Shown here: positions 38,692 to 48,571 of the stretch, piece after piece | How positions within the stretch are numbered: position 1 is the first letter of the stretch | Layout: each line of letters starts with the position of its first letter | Source of the DNA: Arsenophonus sp048493715 | GTDB lineage: Bacteria; Pseudomonadota; Gammaproteobacteria; Enterobacterales; Enterobacteriaceae | DNA length: 64,000 nucleotides | Reading direction: 5' to 3' | Assembly: GCA_048493715.1 (NCBI GenBank) | Contig: JBGDCZ010000001.1 | Span: forward strand, 62,001 to 126,000 | Program-made: the position numbers and the translations under genes | The notes under the pieces: generated by a model | Databases searched by the model: none | What the model saw: the letters and a program-made list of their open reading frames with translations, nothing else | Told to the model about the DNA's origin: nothing

Positions 38692-39513
38692 CTAAACATT
38701 GTCTAAACTTAACACATCTTTCATACTATATAGGCCATTATTTTTCCCTATTAACCATAAACAAGCCTTAACTGCGCCATTTGCAAATGTCATGCGACTT
38801 GATGCTTTATGAGTTATCTCTATTCGTTCACCAATATCAGCAAAAATTGCCGTATGTTCACCAACAATATCGCCAGCTCTAATCGCAGCAAAGCCAATAC
38901 TGTTGTTTTCTCTTTCACCAGTAATACCTTGACGGCCATAAACTGCACAATTTTTTAAATCACGGCCAATTGACTTTGCAATAACGTCACCCATTGTTAA
39001 TGCTGTTCCTGATGGTGCATCTACTTTGTGCCTGTGATGAGCTTCAATAATCTCAATATCGCTATATTCACCCATCACTTTTGCTGCTTTTTCTAATAAC
39101 TTCAAAACCAGGTTAACACCAACACTAAAATTTGCCGCTAATACAATTGGGATCGTTTTCGCTGCCTCTTCAATAGCTTGTATATCAGTTTGATTAAAAC
39201 CTGTAGTACCAATGATCATCGCTTTGGCATATTTTTTACAAACTGACAAATAATATTGTGTCCCTTCGGGGCGGGTAAAATCAATCAAAATATCAAATTT
39301 ATCCAAAACATTAATCAGATCATCACTAACTACCACATTTAGGCGACCAATCCCGACTAATTCACCAGCATCGGTACCTACAATGTTGGAACCCTTCCTT
39401 TCTAGTACTGCTCCTAAAATAACGCCTTTTTGTTGTGAAACTGCTTTGATCAGTTCACGTCCCATGCGACCACCAGCACCAACAATGGCAACACGAATAT
39501 CTGAACTAGCCAT
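38692..39513 (-). CDS. dapB: 4-hydroxy-tetrahydrodipicolinate reductase
   Basis: DapB reduces dihydrodipicolinate on the route to diaminopimelate and lysine, needed for peptidoglycan. The 273 residues equal E. coli. The Rossmann motif is VAIVGAGGRMGRELI near 8-22; the active-site region is EIIEAHHRHKVDAPSGTAL near 153-171, with its His and Lys. GTTGFNQ marks the nucleotide pocket. rihC, between ispH and dapB in E. coli, is absent. The gene is intact although thrA, one aspartokinase feeding this path, is broken. Confidence 0.97.
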   Translation of the reverse strand: MASSDIRVAIVGAGGRMGRELIKAVSQQKGVILGAVLERKGSNIVGTDAGELVGIGRLNVVVSDDLINVLDKFDILIDFTRPEGTQYYLSVCKKYAKAMIIGTTGFNQTDIQAIEEAAKTIPIVLAANFSVGVNLVLKLLEKAAKVMGEYSDIEIIEAHHRHKVDAPSGTALTMGDVIAKSIGRDLKNCAVYGRQGITGERENNSIGFAAIRAGDIVGEHTAIFADIGERIEITHKASSRMTFANGAVKACLWLIGKNNGLYSMKDVLSLDNV

Positions 39514-39607
39514 GTTTTTCTCTCTTGATTAAAAACAGATTAAATTGTCTAACTTTGACAAGGTCAACACGCTTCTTAAGCTAATACTGGCAATAAATCG
39601 CCAGTTA

Positions 39608-39632
39608 TAAAAAAAGCCATTATTTGTTGGCT
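39608..39632 (-). terminator. Terminator after ispH
   Basis: On the minus strand AGCCA and TGGCT form a stem with an 8 nt loop followed by seven T. It lies 66 bp past the ispH stop and likely ends the ribF-ileS-lspA-fkpB-ispH transcript. A further stem CTGGC/GCCAG follows. Confidence 0.7.
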
Positions 39633-39697
39633 CCATTAGTAGAAAAATTGCTTTAACTTTAATATAAAATGAATTTAATAAAATAACAAAATAACTA

Positions 39698-40648
39698 TCA
39701 TATTTCCTTTATTTCAACACACAGCTCTTTTGGTACCTCAAAAACAATATTTTCTTCATGACCTGCAAGTTCGATCATTTCACTTGCACCTAACGCTTTT
39801 AAACGTTCAATGGCCTGTCGAACAAGAATATCCGGTGCAGAAGCACCAGCAGTAAGACCAATAATAGAGATATTTTTCAACCAATACTCTTGAATATCAT
39901 CAGCAGAATCAATCAGGTAACCAGGTTTCCCTGCTCTTTGAGCCAATTCAGCAAGACGATTGGAATTAGAAGAATTTTTAGAGCCTACCACTAGTACAAT
40001 ATCAGCCTTATTGGCCAGTTCACGCGCCGCTTCCTGGCGATTAGTTGTCGCATAACAGATGTCATCTTTACGTGGCCCGACAATATTTGGAAAACGAGTA
40101 TTAAGCGCGTCAATAACATGAGTAGCGTCATCAACGGATAGGGTAGTCTGTGTCATGAAACAGAGGTTATTTTCATCTTTTACTTGTAAATTCCAAACAT
40201 CCTCTGGCGATTCAACCAAATACATACCACCAGACAGGTTATTATATTGTCCCATGGTACCTTCAACTTCAGGGTGTCCTACATGACCAATTAAAATCGC
40301 TTCTTTACCCTTACGGCTAGCACGCGCAACCTCCATATGTACTTTCGTTACCAATGGACAAGTTGCATCAAATAACATAGTCAGATGACGTAACTTAGCT
40401 TCTTGTCGGATTGCCTGAGAAACACCATGGGCAGAAAAGATCAAAATAGCACCATCCGGTACCTCAGAAATTTGTTCAATAAAAATTGCACCACGTTGAC
40501 GCAAATTATCAACCACATAACGGTTATGGACGACTTCATGCCGCACATAAATTGGAGCACCGTAGAGCGCCAAAGCGCGATCAACAATACTAATTGCACG
40601 ATCAACACCCGCACAAAAACCTCGAGGATTAGCCAGCAATATTTGCAT
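39698..40648 (-). CDS. ispH: 4-hydroxy-3-methylbut-2-enyl diphosphate reductase
   Basis: IspH is the iron-sulfur enzyme that ends the MEP route, giving IPP and DMAPP. The 316 residues equal E. coli. The three cluster cysteines are in RGFCAGVDRAI near 12, DATCPLVTKVH near 96 and DDICYATTNRQ near 197. HEVVHN near 41-46 and FSAHGVS near 71-77 are other active-site stretches. It overlaps fkpB by 20 bp. With dxs and ispA, it shows that the isoprenoid pathway is kept. Confidence 0.97.
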   Translation of the reverse strand: MQILLANPRGFCAGVDRAISIVDRALALYGAPIYVRHEVVHNRYVVDNLRQRGAIFIEQISEVPDGAILIFSAHGVSQAIRQEAKLRHLTMLFDATCPLVTKVHMEVARASRKGKEAILIGHVGHPEVEGTMGQYNNLSGGMYLVESPEDVWNLQVKDENNLCFMTQTTLSVDDATHVIDALNTRFPNIVGPRKDDICYATTNRQEAARELANKADIVLVVGSKNSSNSNRLAELAQRAGKPGYLIDSADDIQEYWLKNISIIGLTAGASAPDILVRQAIERLKALGASEMIELAGHEENIVFEVPKELCVEIKEI

Positions 40649-41099
40649 TTAATCCCTCCCATTTCGGGTTAATTTCCACCACTTCAATGTTAAAAATGAT
40701 GTTGTGAACTGCTAACGGTTGATTAAAATCAACAGTGATAGATTCTTCCGCCACCGTTTTTACCATACCCAGCATCTCACTGCCGTTTATCGCCATAAAT
40801 GAGATGATAGAACCCACTTCTGGTATACCGATATGAATAAAATCCTCTGGCTTGAAATATTGGATCATATCCGGGTTAGATTTACCAAAAACTGCTTCAC
40901 CAGCTAAAGTAAACGTTTTTTTCTCACCAACACTTAAACCCATTAGTTGTTTTTCAAGCGCTAGTGAGAGGCTTTTATCGCCAAGGCGAAAAAGTACCGG
41001 TTTGCCCTGATTATAAGATGAATCAGCAATTGAACCATCTTCTAATTTCATCGTGAAATGTAGCAACACGGTACTATCTGCTTGTACTAACGTTAACAT
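40629..41099 (-). CDS. fkpB: FKBP-type peptidyl-prolyl isomerase FkpB (SlpA)
   Basis: The 156-residue product (149 in E. coli) is a SlyD-like FKBP with VLLHFTMKLEDGSIADSSYNQGKPVLFRLGD at the start and an insert-in-flap domain in the middle (MLGMVKTV near 120). It accelerates proline isomerisation in folding proteins. The order lspA-fkpB-ispH is the normal enterobacterial operon; its end overlaps ispH. Confidence 0.94.
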   Translation of the reverse strand: MLTLVQADSTVLLHFTMKLEDGSIADSSYNQGKPVLFRLGDKSLSLALEKQLMGLSVGEKKTFTLAGEAVFGKSNPDMIQYFKPEDFIHIGIPEVGSIISFMAINGSEMLGMVKTVAEESITVDFNQPLAVHNIIFNIEVVEINPKWEGLNANIAG

Positions 41100-41159
41100 G
41101 ACAATAAAAACCTATTGTTAGAATAAATTAATCTGTTATCAACATAAACGAACAATATA

Positions 41160-41660
41160 CTAACGTCCACTCGCTTTCTGATCAGAATTGATGAAACTGT
41201 CCAGAATGATTAGTACAGCACCGATACAGATCACCACATCAGCAAGGTTAAATGTTGGCCAATGCCAATCACCCACATAAAAATCAATAAAGTCGACCAC
41301 GAAACCATGGACTAAGCGATCACACAAATTTCCTAATGCTCCACCAATAACCAATGCATAAGCAATGTTACTAAATTTTTTGCTAACGCTCTGACGATAC
41401 ATCATCACAATAAGTATTACACAAATGACAATCGCGACAATGGCAAAGAACCAACGTTGCCAACCACCTTTATCTGCGAGAAAACTAAATGCAGCACCAG
41501 GATTTTGAGCATAAACCAAATTGAAATGAGGCATCAAAGGCATTGACTCATATAATTGAAAATTATTCAAAATGAGTTGCTTACTACCAAGATCAACAGT
41601 TAATACCACAACCGTTAACCATAACCAGCATAAACCAGTAGAGCAAATAGAATTTTTCAT
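41160..41660 (-). CDS. lspA: Lipoprotein signal peptidase
   Basis: LspA (signal peptidase II) removes the signal peptide from lipid-modified prolipoproteins. The 166 residues (164 in E. coli) show four membrane helices and the two catalytic-Asp motifs, GGALGNLCDRLVHGFVVDFIDF near 109-130 and FNLADVVICIG near 139-149. QNPGAAFSFLAD near 52 is also conserved. The start codon shares one base with the ileS stop (TAATG). Confidence 0.96.
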   Translation of the reverse strand: MKNSICSTGLCWLWLTVVVLTVDLGSKQLILNNFQLYESMPLMPHFNLVYAQNPGAAFSFLADKGGWQRWFFAIVAIVICVILIVMMYRQSVSKKFSNIAYALVIGGALGNLCDRLVHGFVVDFIDFYVGDWHWPTFNLADVVICIGAVLIILDSFINSDQKASGR

Positions 41661-44476
41661 TAGGCAAACTTACGTATTTCACCGTTACCGGCTACATTAG
41701 TAACACAGCGGCCGCATAACTCTGCATACTCCGCCTCCCGACCAATATCCGTCGCATAATGCCAACAACGAGGACATTTATCACCTTCCGCCTTATGGAA
41801 AGCAATTTTCAATCCACTCAGTTCACTGTCCTGTGCTTGAACTGGCGCCTTTACAATATCAATCACTTTAGCTTGTGAGGTTAATAATACAAAACGTAAC
41901 TCATCATCTAAGCGATTAAGTATTTCAGTAAGTTCTGTATCCGCATATAAAGTTACTGCGGCTTCTAACGAGCTACGGATAAGTTTGTCTGCACGGGCTT
42001 TTTCAAGAACTTTATTAACCTCACGACGGATAATTAGTAGCTTATCCCAAAATTCATCATTAAGCGTTTCATTATCGTCCAAACCAAACAAGCCTTCATA
42101 ATATTCCTCAGTAAATACATATTTGGCCTGCTTACCTGGCAACTCCTGCCAAATTTCATCGGCCGTAAAAGAAAGGATCGGCGCAATCCACCGTACCAAT
42201 GCCTCTACTATATGGAATAAGGCTGTTTGGCAACTACGACGAGCCAAATTATCACTTTTGGCAGTATATTGACGATCTTTAATAATATCTAAATAGAAAG
42301 ATCCCATTTCGACCGAACAAAACTGCATCAGACGCTGAACAACTGCATGGAAATCATAGTTAGCATAATGCGTTGCAATTTCCGCTTGAGCTGCTTTAGC
42401 ACGCCCTACAGCCCAACGATCTAATACTACCATTTCTTGCGGCTTAACTTGATGCAAATCCGGGTCAAAGCCATTCAAATTTGCTAATAAAAAACGAGCT
42501 GTATTACGAATACGCCGATAGCTATCAGCAGAACGTTTTAAGATTTCATTTGAGACAGCAATTTCGCTGGTATAATCGGTTGAAGCAACCCATAACCGTA
42601 GAATATCAGCACCTAAATCATTCATTACATCTTGTGGACTAACGGTATTCCCCAGCGATTTTGACATCTTACGACCTTGCCCATCAACCGTAAAACCGTG
42701 GGTTAATACTTCTCGATAAGGGGCTTTTCCCTTCATCGCTGTCGATAGCATTAGAGACGACATAAACCAACCACGATGCTGATCAGAACCTTCTAAATAC
42801 ATATCAGCAGAATGACCTTTAAATTCAGGGCGAACATCTACTACAGCATAATGAGTTGAACCAGAATCAAACCAAACGTCAAGCGTATCTGAGACTTTAA
42901 CATAATCAGCTGCATCATTGCCTAATAAAGCAACAGGATCAAGATCCCACCACGCCTGGATACCCGATTTTTCTACACGTTTAGCGACTTCTTCAATCAA
43001 TTCTAATGTACGTGGATGTAATTCTTCTGTCTGCTTATGTACGAATAATGCCATTGGCATACCCCACGTACGCTGACGAGAAATACACCAATCCGGACGA
43101 TTTGCAACCATAGATTCAATTCGACTCTGCCCCCACTCTGGGATCCATTTAACACCTTGGATCTCTTTTACTGATTGTTCACGTAAACCATTTTTTTCCA
43201 TACTAATAAACCACTGTGGTGTAGCACGAAAAATAACCGGTGTTTTATGCCGCCAGCAACAAGGATAACTATGCTGTAATATTTCTTTATGTAGCAGTGC
43301 ACCTTTTGCAGCCAAAAGTTCGATAATTAACTCATTGGCTTTAAATACAAAAACTCCATCCAAACCAGGATAGGTATTGGGTAAATAACAGCCATTTGGC
43401 CCAACTGGATTTGCTATCTCAAGTTTATATTTCTGACCAACAATATAATCTTCAGGGCCATGACCAGGCGCAATATGTACAACCCCGGTACCAGCGTCTA
43501 AAATAACATGATCACCTAAAACAACAGGAACATCGAAATTCATAAATGGGTGATGAAAGCACAGCAATTCCAATTCCGAACCATTGCATTCAGCTAAAAT
43601 TTGCCACTCTTTTGCTTCAATACGCTGCATTACCTCTTCAACAAGCGATTTTGCCAAAATCAAACATTCAATATTATTGATTTTCACTAATTGATATGTC
43701 AATTCAGCGTTAACCGCAATAGCACGATTGGCCGGTAGCGTCCAGGGAGTTGTTGTCCAGATCACTGCAAAAACAGGCAAAGTTGACGATTTTACGCCAA
43801 ATTTACTATAAACAGTGGTAGCATCAACCGCACTAAAGCGTACATCAATGGAAGGTGATGATTTATCATAATATTCAATTTCAGCCTCCGCTAAGGAAGA
43901 ACCACAAGCTGTACACCAGTGAACTGGCTTAACACCTTTTACTAAATGACCATTCTCAATCACTTTACCTAACGCACGAATAATATTAGCTTCGGTATCA
44001 AAATCCATGGTTAAATAAGGCTTATCCCAGTCACCAAGTACACCCATTCTAATAAAATCAGTTTTCTGGTCTTCAATTTGTTGTTTGGCATATTTGCGAC
44101 ATTCTTCACGAAATTCAGCTTCCAAAACCTTATCTCCTGGTTTACCTATGATTTGTTCAACTTTATGTTCAATCGGTAAACCGTGGCAATCCCAACCAGG
44201 AATATATGGCGAATCAAACCCTGCCAGCCCTTTAGATTTAATAATAATATCTTTGAGAATTTTATTAACTGAGTGACCAATATGAAGACTACCGTTAGCA
44301 TAAGGGGGGCCATCATGCAGTATAAACACCTGTTTACCTGTTTTGGCCTGACGAATAGCTTGATACAAACCTTCCTTGTACCAACGGTCTAACATTTGTG
44401 GTTCTCGTTTAGCGAGATCACCACGCATAGGGAACCCTGTTTGCGGTAAATTCAGGGTATTTTTATAGTCACTCAT
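41660..44476 (-). CDS. ileS: Isoleucyl-tRNA synthetase
   Basis: IleS charges tRNA-Ile. The 938 residues equal E. coli. The class I HIGH motif is in GSLHIGHSVNK near 61-71, the editing domain has VIWTTTPWTLPANRAIAVN near 239, the KMSKS loop is in GRKMSKSLGNTVSP near 600, and the C-terminal zinc site has CPRCWHY and CGRC. It lies between ribF (38 bp) and lspA (1 bp overlap). No mupirocin-resistance-type replacement; this is the ordinary bacterial form. Confidence 0.98.
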   Translation of the reverse strand: MSDYKNTLNLPQTGFPMRGDLAKREPQMLDRWYKEGLYQAIRQAKTGKQVFILHDGPPYANGSLHIGHSVNKILKDIIIKSKGLAGFDSPYIPGWDCHGLPIEHKVEQIIGKPGDKVLEAEFREECRKYAKQQIEDQKTDFIRMGVLGDWDKPYLTMDFDTEANIIRALGKVIENGHLVKGVKPVHWCTACGSSLAEAEIEYYDKSSPSIDVRFSAVDATTVYSKFGVKSSTLPVFAVIWTTTPWTLPANRAIAVNAELTYQLVKINNIECLILAKSLVEEVMQRIEAKEWQILAECNGSELELLCFHHPFMNFDVPVVLGDHVILDAGTGVVHIAPGHGPEDYIVGQKYKLEIANPVGPNGCYLPNTYPGLDGVFVFKANELIIELLAAKGALLHKEILQHSYPCCWRHKTPVIFRATPQWFISMEKNGLREQSVKEIQGVKWIPEWGQSRIESMVANRPDWCISRQRTWGMPMALFVHKQTEELHPRTLELIEEVAKRVEKSGIQAWWDLDPVALLGNDAADYVKVSDTLDVWFDSGSTHYAVVDVRPEFKGHSADMYLEGSDQHRGWFMSSLMLSTAMKGKAPYREVLTHGFTVDGQGRKMSKSLGNTVSPQDVMNDLGADILRLWVASTDYTSEIAVSNEILKRSADSYRRIRNTARFLLANLNGFDPDLHQVKPQEMVVLDRWAVGRAKAAQAEIATHYANYDFHAVVQRLMQFCSVEMGSFYLDIIKDRQYTAKSDNLARRSCQTALFHIVEALVRWIAPILSFTADEIWQELPGKQAKYVFTEEYYEGLFGLDDNETLNDEFWDKLLIIRREVNKVLEKARADKLIRSSLEAAVTLYADTELTEILNRLDDELRFVLLTSQAKVIDIVKAPVQAQDSELSGLKIAFHKAEGDKCPRCWHYATDIGREAEYAELCGRCVTNVAGNGEIRKFA

Positions 44477-44514
44477 TTAGATTCTCAGTTCCAATTTTTT
44501 GCTAAATATCTTAA

Positions 44515-45444
44515 TTATGACGACTGAAAGAATTGTCTTGCAGCCATTATATCCTTACCGATTTGCTGTCTTAATGCATCAATAGAAGCAAATCGCTGCT
44601 CGTTGCGCAATTTTTTACGCAATACAACATCAATATGACGTCCATATATATTCATGCGAACATCAATCAAATGAACTTCAATTTGCTGATCTACCCCGTT
44701 TACAGTCGGACGTGTACCAATATTGGCAACAGCTTGTAATGGTTTATCAGCTAAACCATATACTTCTACCACATACACACCTTTAACTGGCATAACAAAA
44801 CATTTAAAAGGTATATTTGCTGTTGGAAAACCAATAGCGCTACCAAGCTGGCGGCCATGAACTACTCGACCACTTAACCGATAGGGATGTCCCATAAGAT
44901 TCTCAGCAAGGGTAAGATTATCACTTAATAATGTTTGCCTGACAGCAGTACTACTAACTCGCTGTCCTGCATCACAAAAACTTTCGGTATTGGCTACCTG
45001 GAACCCATATTGTTCGCCGGCTTCAGAGAGATATTTAAAATCCCCTTGTCTATCTTTGCCAAAGCAAAAATCATCACCGATAGCCAAAAACTTAACGCCC
45101 AGTTTTTCAACCAGCAGTTGTGAAACAAAAGCTTGTGGTGTTAATGAAGCAAATGTATGATTAAATTTAACACACAATAAATAATCAACTCCATATTCGG
45201 CAAAGTATTTTATCTTATCACGTAAACGCGTTAAACGTGCTGGTGCATTTGCAGCTAAAAAAAATTCCAATGGTTGAGGTTCAAAAATCATGACCATAGT
45301 TGGCAATCCAAGGCGCTGACTTTGTTGTTTTAAATGTTTCAATAACGCCTGATGCCCCCGATGAACAGCATCAAAATTGCCAATAGTCAACACACAACCA
45401 TGATGATGTGCTCGAATATTATGTATACCACGAACTAACTTCAT
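44515..45444 (-). CDS. ribF: Bifunctional riboflavin kinase / FAD synthetase
   Basis: RibF turns riboflavin into FMN and FAD. The N-terminal nucleotidyltransferase domain has LTIGNFDAVHRGHQALLKHL near 19-38 and AIGDDFCFGKDRQGDF near 121. The C-terminal kinase domain has GRVVHGRQLGSAIGFPTANI near 187 and VYVVEVYG. The 309 residues compare with 313 in E. coli. With ribD and ribH it shows that flavin cofactor synthesis is maintained. It is divergent from rpsT. Confidence 0.96.
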   Translation of the reverse strand: MKLVRGIHNIRAHHHGCVLTIGNFDAVHRGHQALLKHLKQQSQRLGLPTMVMIFEPQPLEFFLAANAPARLTRLRDKIKYFAEYGVDYLLCVKFNHTFASLTPQAFVSQLLVEKLGVKFLAIGDDFCFGKDRQGDFKYLSEAGEQYGFQVANTESFCDAGQRVSSTAVRQTLLSDNLTLAENLMGHPYRLSGRVVHGRQLGSAIGFPTANIPFKCFVMPVKGVYVVEVYGLADKPLQAVANIGTRPTVNGVDQQIEVHLIDVRMNIYGRHIDVVLRKKLRNEQRFASIDALRQQIGKDIMAARQFFQSS

Positions 45445-45701
45445 AATCGGCTCAATATATTAAAAACTGCTGGATTATACCGCTTACTACGTTCAAGGTT
45501 AAGTCAGGATTTGATTAATATTTATAACAAAGTTAATAAATTCTCGTTTGTCAGCCAGGAAATATTTAATCTAGCCACTTTTTTACAAATTCATCCTATT
45601 TTTCGCATATAAAACTGTATTCTCACTCACTAAACTGATAAAATCTTGGTTCATCACAACAGATCGTATTGCTGTACACGATGCTTATTTACACAAATTC
45701 A
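45445..45701. other. ribF-rpsT divergent intergenic region, upstream part
   Basis: About 257 bp without a gene. It should contain the ribF promoter on the minus strand; I see no clear box pair there. Together with the rpsT promoter and leader listed next it makes a 349 bp gap. Confidence 0.5.
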
Positions 45702-45793
45702 TTGACAAAATTCATTGACAAATGAAGACTAAAAAGGCATATTCCTCGGCCTTTAGATTGTCCTCGATGAAATAAATATTTGGGAGTTCGACC
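45702..45793 (+). promoter_or_regulatory. rpsT: rpsT promoter and mRNA leader
   Basis: AAATTCATTGACA is nearly duplicated in tandem, giving two TTGACA boxes at 45702-45707 and 45715-45720. The second is 17 bp from CATATT at 45738-45743. The leader after it (CCTCGGCCTTTAGATTGTCC ... ATTTGGGAGTTCGACC) closely resembles, from memory, the E. coli rpsT leader used for S20 autoregulation. Confidence 0.55.
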
Positions 45794-46054
45794 TTGGCTA
45801 ATATCAAATCAGCTAAGAAACGTGCTATACAATCAGAGAAACGCCGTCAGCATAATGCTAGCCGACGTTCTATGGTGCGTACATTTATCAAAAAAGTTTA
45901 TGCCGCTATCGCTACTGGCGATAAAGAAGCAGCACAAAAAGCATTTAACAACATGCAACCTATTGTTGATCGCTATTCTAGCAAGGGCTTGATCCACAAA
46001 AATAAAGCTGCACGTCATAAAGCAAATTTAGTGGCACAAATCAAATCAATGTAA
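45794..46054 (+). CDS. rpsT: 30S ribosomal protein S20
   Basis: S20 binds 16S rRNA early in 30S assembly. The 86 basic residues read MANIKSAKKRAIQSEKRRQH..., one shorter than E. coli. The start codon is TTG, as in E. coli, with GGGAG 8 bp before it. The rare UUG start is known there to take part in repression of rpsT by free S20, so its conservation suggests the same control. A strong terminator follows 12 bp after the stop. Confidence 0.98.
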   Translation: MANIKSAKKRAIQSEKRRQHNASRRSMVRTFIKKVYAAIATGDKEAAQKAFNNMQPIVDRYSSKGLIHKNKAARHKANLVAQIKSM

Positions 46055-46065
46055 TTGATTTTGTT

Positions 46066-46090
46066 AAAAACCGGCTTCAGCCGGTTTTTT
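46066..46090. terminator. Terminator after rpsT
   Basis: AAAAACCGGC TTCA GCCGGTTTTTTT: a perfect stem with a T run on the plus strand, and A/T symmetry that also suits the convergent nhaR transcript. Confidence 0.92.
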
Positions 46091-46108
46091 TATTACTACT
46101 GAAAATGG

Positions 46109-47023
46109 CTATGGCGGTTTATTAAACGTTTGATCAAATAAGCCAGAAAAATCTTTATTACAGACACGTTGCACTGCTGGATGCTGAATCATACGTTCAG
46201 CAAAAATAACATAATATTCTTCTTTTACTTTATCCATATGGCCAATTTCAACAACTTCATTATCTAAGAAAATCTCATTAGCATATAACGATGGTGCGAC
46301 GAAGATTATATTATGATACATGCCAAATACTTTCATCAAGGCGGCGTCATCAAACTCACCAAGAATTTCTATCTGCAAATTATTATTCTGGATCCAAGAA
46401 AGTAGATGACGACCTAACATGGAACGTCGACCAGGGATCAATAATCGCCGCTCTTCCAGACAAAATGGAAAAGGTTTCTCAGGTATTGGCTTGCGACAGA
46501 AAAAACTAACCCCACATTCGCCAAGCTTAACGGAAAATAGCCCTTCTTGTTGTGATGAATCAACTGGACAATCAGATAAGATCATATCTAATTTATGTTG
46601 ACTTAATTGCCCTAATAAAAGCTCATGTGTCGATTCAAAACAACGTAAATGGATCCGCTCATGCTCAACGATAGCCGTTTCAAGAACACGACTAACTAGC
46701 CGTTTAGATAAGGCGTCAGCGACACCAACATCAAATAGCAAATTCGATTCACGACTATAATTAACAATATCTTGCATTTCCTGACTTAGCACAAACATTT
46801 TATCAGCATAACGAAAAACCAATTGGCCTAACTCTGAAGGAACCAACCCTCTGCCTTGCCTTTTAAATAATTTACCATTCAAACGTTCTTCTAATGCCTT
46901 GATCTGACCTGTTATTGTCTGAGGTGTTAAATAAAGTTCTTCAGCGGCACCAACTACGGATCCCTCTTTACAAACATGCCAGAAGTAATAGAGATGATTA
47001 AAATTGAGATGCGACATTCTCAT
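46109..47023 (-). CDS. nhaR: LysR-type transcriptional activator NhaR
   Basis: NhaR senses sodium and activates nhaA. The 304 residues from the ATG at 47023 start MRMSHLNFNHLYYFWHVCKEGSVVGAAEELYLTPQTITGQIKALE, the winged-helix domain of the family, followed by a periplasmic-binding-like effector domain (LLFDVGVADALSKRLV, LRCFESTHELLLGQLSQHKLDMILSDCP). AGGA lies 6 bp before this ATG; ATG at 47047 adds eight unmatched residues. It lies 172 bp downstream of nhaA, as in E. coli. Confidence 0.95.
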   Translation of the reverse strand: MRMSHLNFNHLYYFWHVCKEGSVVGAAEELYLTPQTITGQIKALEERLNGKLFKRQGRGLVPSELGQLVFRYADKMFVLSQEMQDIVNYSRESNLLFDVGVADALSKRLVSRVLETAIVEHERIHLRCFESTHELLLGQLSQHKLDMILSDCPVDSSQQEGLFSVKLGECGVSFFCRKPIPEKPFPFCLEERRLLIPGRRSMLGRHLLSWIQNNNLQIEILGEFDDAALMKVFGMYHNIIFVAPSLYANEIFLDNEVVEIGHMDKVKEEYYVIFAERMIQHPAVQRVCNKDFSGLFDQTFNKPP

Positions 47024-47195
47024 ATCGATTCCTTTTAGTACCACCAATAACTATTTATATTCGTTATTTTCTTAACATCAGAAGATAAGCGGTCCATTTT
47101 ATTTTACCTAAACAAGATACTTGTGCTACAAATAAAAATATTGTATTGCGAGCACAAAAATACTATTTATTTCAAAATATAACTTAAAAGTAACT

Positions 47196-48389
47196 TTATC
47201 TTGCCAGATTAGGTATTTTAGCGCTATTAGCTTTCTTCGGTAATACACTATTCAATAATAATAATCCTAAGATGGCAGCTATCGTCGAACCGATTAGGAT
47301 TCCTAGTCGTGCATAAGTACTAAAATTATCTAAACCCTCAAATGCTAAACTTGCGATAAAAATTGACATGGTAAAACCAATACCACAAAGTACCGAAACA
47401 GCAAATATTTGCTTAACATTAATCTTAGCCGGCAATTTGGCAACTCCTAGTTTTAACGCTAGCCAACTAAACAGAAAAATACCCGTTGGTTTGCCAATTA
47501 ATAAACCTAACGCTACGCCGACCGGTAAGGCACTAACAAGATCGTTTAGCGTAATACCACTTAATTGTATACCTGCATTAGCAAAGGCAAATAATGGCAA
47601 AATTAGATAAGCAACCCAAGGATGTAAAAGATGTTCTAATTGTTCAGAAAGTGAATTATTTTGACACCCTTTAAGTGGTATCAAAAAGCCTACGATGACA
47701 CCTGCTAATGTGGCATGGATGCCTGATTTTAAAATACACACCCATAAGATGATACCAAAAAACAAATAAGCAGAAGTATTCTCTACTTTACGCCAATTCA
47801 TCCATATTAATGCCAGGATAGAAAGTATAGCTAATCCTAATGCCATAAGAGAAACAGACTTTGTATAAAATAAAGCAATAATGATAATCACACCAAGATC
47901 ATCAATAATTGCCAAAGCAAGTAAAAATACTTTTAACTCTGTTGGTACACGCTTACCTAATAGCGTCATGATGCCCAGTGCAAATGCAATATCGGTGGCA
48001 GCTGGGATCGCCCACCCCTGTCGAGCAATGTCATCAGTAGCATTAAAGAATAGGTATACTATAGCCGGTATCAACATGCCACCTAGTGCAGCAACAGCTG
48101 GGAATATAGCTTTATCACGCCCGGCTAACGAACCTTCTACCAATTCTCGTTTAACCTCCAGACCAACAACCAAAAAGAAAATGGCCATTAATCCATCGTT
48201 AATCCACAATAAAAAAGGTTTATCAATATTTAATGCGCCAATTTTAATCGCTAGCGGAATATTAAGAAATTGCTGGTAAGTACCTTGCATTGGGCTATTA
48301 GCCATAATCAAAGCTAAGATGGCAGCAATAATTAGCAGCACCCCACTTGCGGCTTCTAATTTTAAAAATTGTCGTATAATTGCTGTCAT
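47196..48389 (-). CDS. nhaA: Na+/H+ antiporter NhaA
   Basis: NhaA exports sodium in exchange for protons and adjusts internal pH. The 397 residues (388 in E. coli) have twelve hydrophobic segments. The ion-binding aspartates are in LAIIDDLGVIIIIALFY near 160-176 and AIPAATDIAFALGIMTLLGKRVP near 128-150, both intact. The C-terminus is a little longer than in E. coli. The conserved neighbour nhaR suggests normal sodium control. Its upstream side borders a decayed unknown gene. Confidence 0.96.
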   Translation of the reverse strand: MTAIIRQFLKLEAASGVLLIIAAILALIMANSPMQGTYQQFLNIPLAIKIGALNIDKPFLLWINDGLMAIFFLVVGLEVKRELVEGSLAGRDKAIFPAVAALGGMLIPAIVYLFFNATDDIARQGWAIPAATDIAFALGIMTLLGKRVPTELKVFLLALAIIDDLGVIIIIALFYTKSVSLMALGLAILSILALIWMNWRKVENTSAYLFFGIILWVCILKSGIHATLAGVIVGFLIPLKGCQNNSLSEQLEHLLHPWVAYLILPLFAFANAGIQLSGITLNDLVSALPVGVALGLLIGKPTGIFLFSWLALKLGVAKLPAKINVKQIFAVSVLCGIGFTMSIFIASLAFEGLDNFSTYARLGILIGSTIAAILGLLLLNSVLPKKANSAKIPNLAR

Positions 48390-48571
48390 GATTATAACCT
48401 CGGTGTTAATTAGAGAAATTAATTTTACGTTAATGTACTAAACTCGGAAAATCAATTTTTTTAGTATAAATAATTCGTATATGCCGAACTATTACAAATA
48501 ATCTAGACTCTATTTTACTGCTTAGCTGTTTAAAAATTTTATTAATCTGGAAAAATAGTTAGTTCATTTTG

